64,000 nt of DNA from contig JAGVSM010003593.1 in assembly GCA_022494885.1 (NCBI GenBank), positions 1-64,000 of the forward strand. The letters are read 5' to 3'. The DNA comes from Micrasema longulum (Eukaryota; Arthropoda; Insecta; Trichoptera; Brachycentridae). Position 1 is the stretch's first letter. Each line of letters starts with the position of its first letter. The notes under the pieces are model-generated. The model was not told the origin of the DNA. It searched no databases and saw only the letters and a list, made by a program, of their open reading frames with translations. Below are positions 12,701-21,575 of this stretch, in pieces. The translations under genes were made by a program, and so were the position numbers.

Positions 12701-12878
12701 TCTTTGGTCTCTACTGACCAAACTTCCAAATAGTGATCGCAAAGTGTCACGAGCCATCGTAAATGGAAAACAATGCAGCATATCAATGAATGTTTATCGT
12801 TTGCAGGTGGGGAACATGTTTGGCAGAGGCATCGGCGAACTGTCAACCAAACTCGGCGGTGCGTCAAGCTGGTTCTAG
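574..12878 (+). CDS. Cadps: Calcium-dependent secretion activator (CAPS), C-terminal part, four exons
   Basis: CAPS primes dense-core vesicles for calcium-triggered exocytosis through its MUN domain, acting at the plasma membrane with SNAREs. Only the C-terminal end lies in this window: exons 574-708, 3979-4115, 11025-11124 and 12807-12878, stop TAG at 12876. All junctions are AG/GT and the phases agree (0, 2, 0), giving one frame of about 147 residues. Recognition rests on the end of the MUN region (WYEEQL, LHPHQ, then KMYSDFELQGVIDDKL) followed by a KSYTKVSTRMQAEEATC segment, which matches the well-known CAPS C-terminal pattern ending in EEAT plus an acidic stretch. After the acidic GEDGSDDG comes a Gly/Ser tail ending GGASSWF, which I do not recall from vertebrate CAPS. 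C2 and PH domains must lie upstream of the window. Introns are expanded by LINE, SINE and MITE insertions. Confidence 0.82.
709..1020. other. Cadps intron, start; no feature seen
   Basis: AT-rich intronic DNA. A short stretch near 880-905 (TGCTAATAAGCGACGTGA) resembles the end of the MITE family at 16841-17425, but it is too short to annotate as a copy. Confidence 0.4.
1020..1971 (-). mobile_element. LINE 3' UTR with a GT-rich minisatellite, split by an RTE insertion
   Basis: Positions about 1060-1142 and 1916-1970 match, in order, the sequence at 38250-38390, including repeats of GTGTGTTTGTGTGTATTTG. At 38 kb this sequence lies just 3' of a minus-strand LINE coding end, so it is probably a LINE 3' UTR. 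The RTE copy at 1143-1915 separates the two halves. Confidence 0.5.
1143..1915 (+). mobile_element. 5'-truncated RTE-like LINE with target-site duplication
   Basis: Broken reading frames give the C-terminal half of a non-LTR reverse transcriptase. Visible are an ALGLKINKSKTKLM segment, MTKEAMNRLKKIWRDRG, VFLYGAETWTM, and a terminal region with FFGHIARREPDDLEKAIMSR. Stops and frameshifts show it is dead. The 12-base sequence GTATGAGAGGGT occurs at 1131-1142 and again at 1916-1927, a target-site duplication that fixes both ends. The assignment to the RTE-like group (endonuclease-reverse transcriptase type) rests on motif resemblance. Confidence 0.8.
2365..2708 (-). repeat. Rep385 copy inserted in a MITE
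   Basis: A 344-bp copy of the dispersed ~385-bp repeat in reverse orientation. It contains GACCTGTCATTGGCTGG and the central TTACACACTGTGTAA motif. It is flanked by the 12-base duplication TTATAATTATTT at 2353-2364 and 2709-2720. Confidence 0.75.
2859..3076 (+). repeat. Rep385 copy with inverted 5' segment
   Basis: It begins with a short inverted piece (the complement of the repeat's usual end, AACTCAAAATATTG) and switches to plus orientation at about 2886. ATGTTCATT plus a few similar bases flanks it at 2847-2858 and 3077-3088, interrupting MITE sequence. Confidence 0.65.
3225..3811 (-). mobile_element. Jockey/CR1-like LINE fragment (pair of 60118-60952)
   Basis: Translation on the minus strand gives the C-terminal part of a non-LTR reverse transcriptase: [57 protein letters not shown]. 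The copy at 60118-60952 on the plus strand is nearly the same and lacks one frameshift present here. The 3' end is shared, with TTGTTATGTGTGTTCTAATA near 3272-3291. Confidence 0.8.
3979..4115 (+). CDS. Cadps: Cadps exon b
   Basis: The acceptor is GTTTCCAG at 3978 and the donor GATCA|gtaagt. The 137-base exon encodes KMYSDFELQGVIDDKL, the KSYTKVSTRMQ segment and EEATCSLIMAQRGDD. It leaves CA, which joins to the G of the next exon as a CAG codon. The stretch before the acceptor is poly-T. Confidence 0.8.
4258..5640. repeat. Dispersed repeat A, split by a LINE insertion (second copy 55625-56070)
   Basis: Positions 4258-4353 and 5174-5640 correspond to one ~450-bp AT-rich repeat seen uninterrupted near 55625-56070. 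Shared text includes GGCATGGCCTGTTCGTGGG and GTTTGAATCCAGGATAGTGC. It is probably a LINE untranslated region, but no coding part is attached. The LINE copy at 4354-5173 interrupts it. Confidence 0.65.
4354..5173 (+). mobile_element. 5'-truncated RTE-like LINE with target-site duplication and TAG-repeat tail
   Basis: It encodes the end of a non-LTR reverse transcriptase: MYDVCLESELAMNESKSK, EEFVYLGSMFSRDGRVE, VPTLMYGSETWNW, then after a frameshift near 4817 GSLRWFGHVERMDDERM and VWWSILSAYPYGEMA before the stop. A GGTAGTAGTAG tail follows. TAGTAAACAAAA at 4342-4353 is repeated at 5174-5185. The 24.4-25.6 kb copies belong to the same family. Confidence 0.85.
5641..5839. other. Intronic AT-rich DNA, nothing recognised
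   Basis: No coding, RNA or repeat signal was identified between repeat A and the TIR element that starts at 5840. Confidence 0.4.
5901..6102. repeat. Foldback element, ~79-bp inverted arms
   Basis: The left arm 5901-5980 (GTATCCCGGAGCCGTGTGAA onward) and the right arm 6024-6102 (ending CACGGCTCCGGGATAC) are imperfect inverted complements around a 43-base loop. It lies directly inside the left end of the TIR element at 5840. Confidence 0.8.
6150..7240 (-). mobile_element. Jockey/CR1-like LINE reverse transcriptase fragment
   Basis: Minus-strand frames give LQLFADDTLIYIAGEKY (the catalytic FADD box), a MKYLGIILDSKLT segment, then KTIILPYIDYCSTILFLANEG and EILQNKAMRIVLKKNKY, ending in CISYCK and a stop. 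Frame changes near 6790-6910 break it. The N-terminal endonuclease part is missing. Confidence 0.85.
7455..8150 (+). mobile_element. LINE reverse transcriptase C-terminal fragment with 3' tail
   Basis: It starts in the VKYLGLAIDRQLTW segment, then runs open from about 7544 through YVKTKICYTQLLWGAGY to KDVKNIILNNRV and a stop at 8074. The 3' tail reads CCGTAAGGGTTTATAAATAA and then poly-A at about 8150. This is a jockey-like family distinct from the neighbour at 6150. Confidence 0.85.
8727..9024. other. Intronic DNA, nothing recognised
   Basis: A short open frame (8677-8898) crosses the end of the TIR element and resembles no protein I know. Confidence 0.35.
9025..9430 (+). repeat. Diverged short tandem array, about four units
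   Basis: The motif TATGCGCTCTGTAGCTGCAA, or a close variant, followed by GACG-like bases, occurs near 9130, 9261 and 9363. A weaker version (CGTCGTAGCTGCACGATG) lies near 9037. Spacing is about 100-130 bases, and AT-rich filler separates the units. Confidence 0.6.
9760..10260. other. GC-rich island inside a Cadps intron, unrecognised
   Basis: About 500 bases are distinctly richer in G and C than the surroundings. They contain AAGTGAAGTGAAG and GAGTAGAGAGTAGAGATGAG runs. No long open frame is seen. It could be a retroelement untranslated region or LTR piece, or an unannotated exon or promoter. Confidence 0.3.
10440..10790 (-). mobile_element. RTE-like LINE, 3' coding end
   Basis: The minus strand encodes MCEKRILQFFGHISRGDSDS, then LEKTILLGSVEGTR, RRAQDRSRWRETVHKRAM and a stop. 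This is the same terminal domain as in the 1143-1915 copy. It is an isolated 3' fragment. Confidence 0.8.
11025..11124 (+). CDS. Cadps: Cadps exon c
   Basis: The acceptor is TTATTTACAG at 11024 and the donor GGAAAG|gtaaaa. The first G completes a CAG codon from exon b. It encodes GEDGSDDGAKGKSRLEA, then a linker ending VTAVVGK, and leaves phase 0. The acidic GEDGSDDG corresponds to the acidic C-terminal stretch of CAPS proteins. Confidence 0.78.
11190..11581 (+). mobile_element. LINE ORF2 C-terminus joined to a Rep385 piece
   Basis: The open frame 11230-11529 gives IFKILNAVSDVPSLLQSISF and ISRMCRSVDLSHNLEFFGID, a typical LINE C-terminal region (compare 52106-52447 and 57600-57859). From about 11497 the DNA matches the Rep385 repeat in reverse (GTTGCGACAGAGAG, then GACCTGTACTTGGCTGG), so the last coding residues come from the repeat. 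Confidence 0.65.
12002..12266 (-). mobile_element. tRNA-derived SINE
   Basis: Read on the minus strand, the head has an A-box-like CGTGGTGTAATGGTCAG and a B-box-like GGTTCGACTCC. A shared body follows and the tail ends in GGGAATGATGATGATG. The head is no functional tRNA gene because the 3' part runs into SINE body. Other copies: 15092, 16538, 28283, 40583, 48257, 50213 and 52807. Confidence 0.85.
12807..12878 (+). CDS. Cadps: Cadps terminal exon
   Basis: The acceptor is GTTTGCAG at 12806. The exon is in phase 0 and encodes VGNMFGRGIGELSTKLGG followed by ASSWF and TAG. The Gly-rich tail ending in Trp-Phe could be a short docking motif, but that is inference. Confidence 0.78.
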   Translation: MGNMFGRGIGELSTKLGGASSWF

Positions 12879-13893
12879 CTGTCGACCTTCACACCTGCAG
12901 TTAGTCGGTTCAACTAACCTGGTCCCGTAACGTCACGTCGTGCCGAGGTCGGCGGCGATCCCTCGACTACATACTACTCCGTCGTTTGGATAGCGTCTGT
13001 TGAAATATTTAGTAATTAGGAGAAAGTATAAATAGTTTGTTGAACGGGCAACGGATGCCACTGTGTTCGCGCCCGAACGCAACCGCAACGATTTTGCCAC
13101 AACAGTAAGACAACTTGCCCTAATTTTTCTCGTCGATTAATTTTTCAATCATAGCTACGCTTCTAATCGAAATTTAATGAATTTACGAAGAAATCGCTTG
13201 ATCAAATAGTATTTAAGATGTTTCCTTAATAATGTTCTACGGACATGAAAATTGCCTTACCTAATTGAACAAACTAGTGTTTTTTAATCTAACGTTTCCG
13301 TAGATGTTGTGGTAACTTCTGGTTTAGAATGTTCGTGCATTATGCAGCATTCGAGCTGTAATCTGACAACGTGCGAAGACGTAGCGTTAATGTTTAGTCT
13401 CAAGCAAAGGGCACAGGGGCAGACTTGGTTCCAAGTGATAACTCGAGTATTTGTTATTATATTTTAGTAAAGCGAGAAGTGTAACATGTTTGTTATTGTA
13501 CCGTGTACACTATTAGGAATGAATTGAGTGCTTCTGCCCGGTTAATCGTTATCCTAGTGGATTCCTTGGCTTGTAATAATATTCTATTATGAATTAGTTG
13601 TATAAGGAGTCGTGATAGGTCGCGTCTGAGGGCTAGAGATACGGGGAGTGTTTGTTTTGGCTGGGAGGCATTTGTGGTCTTATATTTGCCTTATATATTC
13701 TAGAAATACATCACGTATTGCGTTGGGCACTCGAGACGTACAATTAACACCTAGTTAGATAATTGAGCGAGGTCCAAAGCTAACAAAGAAATGCGCGCAA
13801 CATTGCCGAGTGAAATCATTTATAAGGCTGAAATATTTTGAGGAGATTGTAATGAAAACTTTCATTGAACCAAACCTTAAATGGCTTAATAAA
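12879..13893 (+). other. Cadps: Probable Cadps 3' UTR
   Basis: About 1 kb of repeat-free sequence follows the stop codon. The first AATAAA candidate in a plausible place is near 13888. The exact cleavage site cannot be told. Absence of transposon matches is the main reason for calling it untranslated exon. Confidence 0.45.
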
Positions 13894-15091
13894 ATTCAGA
13901 TAATTGATAGAAAAATGGCAAAACCAAATCCTGAAAATGAGTGTAATGCAATTATTTGTAATGAAGAAACGACATGCGGTATAGAAGTGAGGAGATGGGA
14001 GCACTGAGCACTATAGCAGAGAGGGCTCTCAGAGGCATGGTTAGAAATTCTGATAGAAATGGGAGAGCCCTGTCAGACAGAAGACATCGTGAGATGGGGC
14101 AGGATGAGACGGCGTTAACCAAATGGATAATACAAGAATTCCCCATGCGGTTGCCCACAATATACCCGTGGGACATCGCCTGTCAGGATGACTGCCAAAA
14201 AGATGGAATGATAGCTGGTGCTTCACCTCTCAAGAGGACGTCTCCCGTTCAAGAACAGATCAATGATCTAGAACAAGTAGAAGAAGACAAAACGAAATCA
14301 ATCATTACATAGTTGAAAAGTCATTCGTTTGAAGGATTCTAACCTCAAATTCTATACTAACCTAACCTAACCCAACCTAACATAAAACATATAGGAAATC
14401 TATGATACCAGATATATTTAAAGATTTTCTATTTGTTTTGCTACAGGTAAATTAAAATATGTTTAAAATCATTCATAAATTCAACAGTTAACAAACAGTA
14501 TTAAAAAAACAAGCAAATATTGAATCGGCTTTGTAGAAATGTGCAGGTCTACGTTATAAAAATGTTTAATCAAAATATTCTAAATAAATTAAAATTCAAA
14601 TCATAAATTATTTGAAATAATTTGAATTTGAAGTATGTTTGTACCACAAATGCCTCCAAATGAAACTAAAAATATAAAAAACAAATAAAAACAAGTAATC
14701 AATATATATATTTATTAAAAGCAAAGAGTGTCACATGAGGAAGGTAGTGCCAGTCACGAGCAAGCGTACTTTATTGTAATAAATTACTCTAAATATATTT
14801 GAAGAGATATTTTTCGAAAACTCTTTAGCCCCATCTGTTCTTTCTATCTTAACCTTAAAATTTAATGGTTGATTTCCGTTAGTGGCTAAATAAATTAACC
14901 TATTTATCTTACAAAACTTCAAAGTGTCATTTTTAATTGTAAAGTGTGAAATACATTATTAAAATTTATTTTTATCCATATGATGCTAAGATAAGATTGT
15001 TTTTCTTCACGAAGCCACCATTTTTGTGGTTCTTATTTAGAATTATTCATGAGATAACTTTGGCTAAGGTTTTGGTTTGTTTGAATATGTT
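13894..15091. other. Intergenic; one unrecognised 112-codon frame
   Basis: A plus-strand open frame at 13974-14312 (112 codons) starts MRYRSEEMGALSTIAERALR and ends EDKTKSIIT. I do not recognise it and see no family motif. (AACCT)n-like sequence lies at 14345-14385. The remainder is AT-rich without features. Confidence 0.35.
14345..14385. repeat. Interstitial AACCT-type repeat
   Basis: ACTAACCTAACCTAACCC, then AACCTAAC, close to the insect telomere unit TTAGG on the other strand. Similar short islands are at 18197-18310, 21264-21310 and 27920-27945. Confidence 0.55.
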
Positions 15092-15232
15092 GATCGTACG
15101 AAGGCAAGGCGATCAGTCTTACGCCTCAGGTTCCCGTCCAGGAACGATGAAAGTTTGCAGTTCAAAGAACCGTTCAAATCGGTATTCACGCCCAACCGGC
15201 CAGGAATCGAACCCATAACCCCAAGAATGGTA
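15092..15232 (-). mobile_element. tRNA-derived SINE, partial
   Basis: The minus strand has a B-box-like GGGTTCGATTCCTGG and downstream body (ACGGGAACCTGAGGCGTAAG) shared with the 28283 copy. The 3' tail is missing. Confidence 0.65.
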
Positions 15233-15235
15233 ACA

Positions 15236-15760
15236 AAAACTCATCCAGGGTTATATTTCACATACCGAACTGTATTATTCATTATTTTTCTTCTCTTAGT
15301 GCCCTGTGAGGTATCCTCAACGTTGGCAATCACTCTGACAAAAGTCTCTCTTTCCTGTGCTGCCCGGAAAATCTGCTTCACAGTCCTGAAGCCAGCCCAG
15401 TCTCGTAAATTTCGCAGCCAGGACATCTGTCTTCTTCCCGCCCCTCGGTGACTTTCAATCTTGCCCTTCAAAATTAAATGAAGCAAGTGGTACATTTCTC
15501 CACCCATAATATGCCCCAGATACGAAGTTTTACAAACTTTAATGGTGGTTAAGAGTTCTCTGTTTATTCTAGCTTGGCTTAAGACTTTTGAGTTCTTTAT
15601 CAGCTCTGTCCAAGATATCTCAAGCATTTCGTGACGCAACCACATCTCAAAAGCCTCCAGCCTGTTTATAATGTTCCCATTCAGAGTCCAAGTCTCACAG
15701 CCATACAACAATACAGACAAAAATAATTAAATAATTCAGCCCGGTTAATATCGCCCATAT
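15236..15760 (-). mobile_element. RTE-like LINE reverse transcriptase, C-terminal
   Basis: A 159-codon minus-strand frame begins MSVLLYGCETWTLNGNI and continues RLEAFEMWLRHEMLEISWTE, SYLGHIMGGEMYHLLHLI and GGAGRRQMSWLRN-like residues. This is the classic RTE-type terminal domain. The 5' part is lost. Confidence 0.85.
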
Positions 15761-15939
15761 CAATAAAGGTTACATTTCTTTTATTTCACAAACGCCTACA
15801 GTGAAAGCATTTCCTTCACATATCCGAAAGCTATGTCATCAACGCAGAAAATGCTATCAAAACATAGCACATTTTTGTCCATAAAATAAATAAAATCTGA
15901 TTAGACTCTCCAGATTTATTCTCTTGAATATTATTTTAT

Positions 15940-16230
15940 TTTTCTTCATCTTCAAAGGCCGCTTCTACCGGAGGTTGGCGACCACCATCCTGAACACGTC
16001 AGGATCGTGGGCCAGTCTAATCAGCGCTGCTGATTTCTGAGCCATGTTCTTTTTCCTCCCATACTCCACCTGTCCCCTATCTTTCTTTCCACAATAAGTT
16101 GGAGAAGGGCATACATCTCATTGCGAAATATACGACTAAAGTATGAGGCTTTTCTTCTTTTGACAGTGGTCAGCATGAGATTCTCAGCATTCTTCTGCAC
16201 AACCATAGTTCGAAGGCCTCAAATTGGTTC
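15940..16230 (-). mobile_element. RTE-like LINE fragment
   Basis: Minus-strand residues VVQKNAENLMLTTVKRRKAS, SRIFRNEMYALLQLIVERKI and GGKRTWLRN repeat the terminal domain of the neighbour at 15236 with strong divergence, so this is a separate older copy. Confidence 0.75.
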
Positions 16231-16537
16231 ACCATCTGGACTTTGTAAATATCACTTTACAACACAGTAAATTTAGGATAAATGGCCTTATAGAATTAGC
16301 CTTGCATATAATAATTCAAATCTGTCCTAATGCAGCTTCAAATAGGCAAATAATTACCCACATAAATGTAATTCACACTTTGCAATTCAGTCACACCAAT
16401 TTAATAATTAAAAAGATAATTATATTTGTATGACAAAGATGACATTTGTACAGTTAAATACGAAAAGAATGCAGACATTTTTTCAAACATCTAATTAAAA
16501 CATTGCTGTCACATTTTCACTATGTAGCCATCATATT

Positions 16538-16650
16538 ATTATCCACACCCTATGGTGCATAGGGCACTGCACTAGTACACCAAATGCAGCGTATCTCGAT
16601 CATCTGTTACATGAAGGTAAAGTGATCAGTTTTACGCTTTAGTCCAGAAA
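16538..16650 (-). mobile_element. SINE tail fragment
   Basis: It carries CCTATGGTGCATAGGGCACT and TTACATGAAGGTAAAGTGAT, the 3' half of the SINE family. The tRNA-like head is absent. Confidence 0.7.
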
Positions 16651-16840
16651 AAATAAAATTTTATAAATTGATACTTTATAAATCGTTAGTTTCATGTCGA
16701 CCTTCCGAGGAATCAAACCTGGCTCCTCAATTTCCATAGCCCTCTCTTCAAGGTAATTTATTTTAAACGAATTTTTATTTGATTTAAGATCAATAAAACC
16801 AAATGTTTAAGGCATTAAATTGGGACAACATATCAGGCCA

Positions 16841-17425
16841 GTAGCTCAATCACAAATAATTATCGACGTGCTTAAAAACATACTAAGCATTTGAGCGATC
16901 ACAATGAACAATAATTAACATGCTAAAGTTATCGCAGTCAAAAGTCAATGCGTGTGTAATCTCTAAGTCAACGCTTTTGTCGGTTTGTTTTTTGTTTTCC
17001 TCGTAAATAAATATAGTTCATTGGCGAAAAATCGGCGTTTACTAAAAAAAAATACAATACATTGCATTTGCAAAAAAGTAAGGAGTATCTAATACAAAAA
17101 AGTGAAAATTTAATTACAAACAATTACTATGGCGACTGCTTTTCTTGACATTTGGCTTGCCAACCGCCGCATAAAATGCATTAAATAGAATGATAAACAA
17201 TTAATAAAATAGCAGTTTTTAAATATTTTCCATATTTACACCGGTGAAATTCAAATATGTGATTGCGCAGCTGGATTAAGCTTCGCGAAACGTAAATATT
17301 TTGACATTTAATATTAGGTGTTCACGAGTGTTCCATTGTGATCGTGAATACGATAAACAACCATGGTGAGAAATTGTTATCTCGTCGCTTATTAGCACGT
17401 CGATAGTTATTTGTGATTGAGCTAC
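16841..17425. mobile_element. MITE, complete 585-bp copy
   Basis: Terminal inverted repeats of 32 bases with one mismatch: GTAGCTCAATCACAAATAAT at the left end, and its complement ending TTTGTGATTGAGCTAC at the right. There is no coding capacity. The copy at 1972-3157 shows the same ends. A target duplication is not obvious, so the superfamily is left open. Confidence 0.85.
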
Positions 17426-19490
17426 AGGAATCCTTTAGAAGTGGCCCGATATTACGAAGGCATAGTGTTTGCCTCTTAAACATAGTTTCACGGGTGCGAA
17501 AGCTGTCGATCTCTAAAGTGGTCATGTTCAGAGCTGCCTGACTGCTCTTCGTATTGGCATGACCAGAGGCGGGTTAGTTTTGGGAGCCAGGAGGTAAAGC
17601 AGTCTGTGCTGATCCACTCTGCCCGATTTCCTTATTCAGGTTTTTTACCTGAGACTATCCATCGATTGGAAAGAACTCGTCCAGGGTTCTGATTCTATTT
17701 GACGCACAGAACTGTATTATTCACCCGCTCGGACACATAGTAAATATGAATTTATCAATTGTTATTTAAAAGTCACTACTTTAGAAAACCTGTTTGCCCA
17801 AGGTTTGTCTATTGCGATTCTGACTCTAGATCATTTTAAAAACCAAAAACTAATAACAATTGATTTTCAATTTTGAAATTGCATTCAAATCAATACGTTC
17901 ATTATTTCTCAAGGAACTTGACAACTCAATGTGACGGCAATGTTCTGCTCAGGCTAAAAATGTCGACAAAATGAAATAAAATATTTTCTTCTTATATACA
18001 TACAAATAATATTATACTATGATATAAAATTTCTCACAGCTTGAGCGCTTACTTACTTAAGTAGTCCCTTAAATCTTCTTCTATATTTACTTAAAACTTA
18101 AAATCGTAATGCTTAGACTTTATTCATTAGTAAAAACAAGTGAGACAAAGAATTCTGAACAAGCGTCAACTTTTTTAAATTGCATACGTTTGTAAAGTAC
18201 CTAACCTAATCTAACCTGATCTTTAAATTACTAAAAAACAAAATGGCTTCTGTCAAAATTTGGTAGCTTCTTCTGGCAAAGTTAGGTTAGGTTAACTTAA
18301 CCTAATTAATAGCCACGAAAATTTGACAGGCGCCATGTCTTTTTAGACAATTTAAAGTTAAGTTTATTTTTTCATTTGTTTAAAGAAAAAATATACATAA
18401 AACCAAAGAATTAAGAATAGTCCAGAAAGATCGTAGAATCATATTGGAATACATCATATTATGGAATCATATTTGGATATCACAATAATCTCTAATGTTT
18501 TTTTTTTTTCATATGGAAGAAGCAGTTTTATTGACCGTACAAAATTTAATGGTATAAGGTTTATATTTCACGCATGGATTTTGTTTCCTGGGATCTTAAA
18601 TCATTATCTGAGTAGTGTTGGAAAGGAAGGGAATTTCGGCTGTGGACCTTTATAGGAACTTCTCCGCATTTGCTTAATGAAGAGAAAATCACAGACTACT
18701 CATTCAAGAGAAGCCGGACTGTTGATAGACATCAGTTTCATTTGAAGAGATCACGGCATTTTGTGTCATGTTATCATTAATTGTCCTATTACCCGTACGA
18801 TTCTAACCATGTACGATACTGCCTCTTGTGATAAGTCATTGTGACTTATTACAGAATAGATGTGCCTTAGATTCATACCAATGCTTCTGCAGCGCGCCTT
18901 CAGGTTTTGTCATCAATGGGCAATGGATAAATAAGTAAGGAACATCTCGAGGGGTTTCATCCATAACACGGATAACTGTTAATCTCGGACAGTGCATGTA
19001 GCTTAAGGATTTATTTACCTTTACTTAGAAGTAGTTAAACATTAGACAAACAAAGATTTAATGCTTTGATGTGATGTCTCATACCCTAGCCAGGTGTATC
19101 CTCTATATTGAATTATCCGCACTCCACCAAAGTAAATGTTCAAAAATATTATATGCATTATTCAATTGGATTTTCTGTACGACTTGCCTAGTAAAATACT
19201 CGAATAGAAACAAGCTATATGTAATTAGTTAAAATTTAAAGTATTTACATTTAAATAAATGAAAATTTACTTTATTAGACAGATTAGATGTCTCTGGCGT
19301 CGACGTGTTTCAGAATACTTTGTGTCACTTGCAGATGATTGTCTACTTGTTACATTCTCACTAGATGGCTCTGATGTTGTCGGAGGTATGTTCGAAGGCT
19401 TATTTTAAGTTGACAGCGAGAACTCTTTGTACAAATATGCCTCTATTCCGTTACTTTGTCCAAATTTAAAAGTGTTTTTATTGAGAACAA
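17426..19490. other. Intergenic; no gene seen
   Basis: The region holds a degenerate repeat stretch near 17690-17725 similar to 15245-15285, and (AACCT)n-like islands at 18197-18310. Short open frames (for example 18461-18655) lack recognisable features. Confidence 0.4.
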
Positions 19491-19494
19491 TAAA

Positions 19495-19800
19495 TAATCA
19501 GTGGAAGATATTTTTCTGGGTTGTTATGGCCATTTTTGCTGATGTTTTGTTGATGTACAGCCGCTGTGGGCCTTGGCTTCCTTTATCCTGGCATATACTC
19601 CTCCAGTCTCTGATGCCAATAGCATCCACATCCCGCTGTACTCCATCCAGCCATCTGAGTTTGGGTCTACCAAAGCTACTTCTCCCTCGGGGCTTTATGT
19701 GAACTATCTTATTCGGCTCTCTCTCTTCTCTCATTCCTTCCTAGTGCCCTGCCAATCACAACATCCGTATCCTTTTTGATGTATCGAACCCAAAATATTA
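19495..19800 (-). mobile_element. RTE-like LINE, 3' coding end
   Basis: The minus strand encodes RGRSSFGRPKLRWLDGVQRD and ISDWRS-like residues (AIGIRDWRSICQDKG), the RGRP..RW motif found at the end of these LINE proteins. Confidence 0.75.
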
Positions 19801-19914
19801 GGTCGACGAAAAAACCCCTGAAGCTGTCTGTGTGTTTCGTGTCTCGGAAGAATCTTGGGAGTATGGTAGTTTGACTTTGTGAGGAAAGAAGAAACAAGAG
19901 AACGGGTGCAGCAA

Positions 19915-20130
19915 ACTCCGATGACAACTAAAGCAGAGACGATACGGTTGTCTGGACCATGTACTGCAGATGCCTCCAGAGAGCCTTAACCACGCTTGCC
20001 TACTTTACAAGGCATCGGGTTCTCGACGTCCTGGACTCCGCTGCTGACTGTTTGTCGGCAGTTTATGTCAGAACTACGCGATGCGAACCTGACTTGGGAG
20101 CATGCACATCTCTGTCCCTGTGTGGACACC
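19915..20130 (+). mobile_element. LINE C-terminal fragment (same family as 42955-43195)
   Basis: Nucleotide match to the complement of 42955-43195 includes CTACTTTACAAGGCATCGGG and TCTCGACGTCCTGGA. The reading frame is broken. Confidence 0.65.
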
Positions 20131-21380
20131 ATATGCTCCAACTAGGGAGTGGATATGGAATGATAATAATTTTTAATCACCCAAATAATATAAAACCCAG
20201 CTTTGAATGAATGAAGAAAAATGATCCTGATAGCAGTAAGGTTCACTTTCAATCTTAGCACTGAACAAATACATCAACCCAGATGATGAACAACAAACGT
20301 TGGCAGGCAGCACATATAACACAAGATAAAACAACCCAGAAAAGTATCATCAGGCCCGTTGTTAACGACTGTTTGTACAATGGGTGTGTTCCCTGTTTTT
20401 TGAACCGGACCGTCATGCATTGGACAGTTTTGTATGGACTAGTATGAATAAACGGATCATCAACAAGGACTCCCATTTTTCACCAGCCTGTTTTCATGGC
20501 ATAATAACGATCATTAACAAAGGCCCTTAGCATCTCAAAGACTGTAAAAATAAAAGTTGTGTCCATAGAAACTTATCTATGGATATCTATGCGTTTTAAG
20601 AATCAATTAGTATTGGACAATAGAGAATTCTCTTAGTAATAGAATAGACTATTAATTTAACATGATGTTTCTGATGTATTCCAAGGAAATGAAAATATAA
20701 TTATAAAAATAAAGGTACAATTATGGACTGTCTAAGCTATTTTTAAACATTCTATGAAACCTAATCTTACTTGTGTTTTTACATTCTTGAAAACAGGACT
20801 TTATTTGAACTAATCTGATACTACCGATTATTATAATAATTATTCTTCTCTACAGTACAACACATCGTCCACTGTTGTTTGTAAATACAAATTGGTTCAA
20901 TAACCATACAATTATTCAATAAAAATTTCATAAAATACAATTATTTAACAATCTCAAGTAAAGTACGCCTCAAAATATATTGAGATGATATAATATGTCA
21001 CCTGTAAAAAACTTAAGCCTAATTCCTTTTTATTATTTAAACAGGCAGTTTCTTCATCATCAAAATAACAAAAAATACAAATAACGTGTTGATAGCTAAG
21101 TGACAATTTGTAATATTTACTGCAATTCTCTTGAATTAGGATCGACAACTAACTTAACAATACTACATTTTATATAAAACATATTCTTGATTGTCAGACG
21201 ACCAACATAATTTCAAATAATTGATTTTAACATTACGAAAAGAATTATTTTTCAACTACTGACTCTTACCAACCTAACTTACATATCACTGAAATTGGAC
21301 CTAACCTAACTTCATTACCTTTACCTCTGCCTTAATTGATGTACATTGGATAAAACCTAACCTTGCATCTATTATTATTC
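20131..21380. other. Intergenic; nothing recognised
   Basis: The stretch 20231-20520 contains a moderately GC-rich block with a 73-codon minus-strand frame that I do not recognise. The rest is AT-rich. Confidence 0.35.
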
Positions 21381-21384
21381 TAAA

Positions 21385-21575
21385 AAAATGGGGGTCAGAG
21401 CTATTTAAGCTCCTGACGTCACTGCAACCTGTGTAGATCTATTCTGACGGGTCCCTGTAATTAAGTTCTCGCCCTCAAGCCCAGGGGTCTTTAAAGAGCC
21501 TGGCTTGGAGATTTAAAGAGTTTTCATGTTGCTAATCTCCCTCTCCAAGCCCAGGTCTTCAAAGCATTGGACAAT
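21385..21575 (-). mobile_element. 3' region of the RNase H-type LINE family (compare 41515, 61665)
   Basis: The complement contains GGGCTTGGAGAGGGAGATTA and CAGAATAGATCTACACAGG-like text, shared with 41900-42060 and 61800-61985. It is noncoding and 5'-truncated. Confidence 0.65.

Noticed and set aside
13974..14312. 112-codon open frame as a protein-coding gene
   Set aside because: No recognisable motif, no splice or promoter support, and it lies beyond the likely Cadps 3' UTR.
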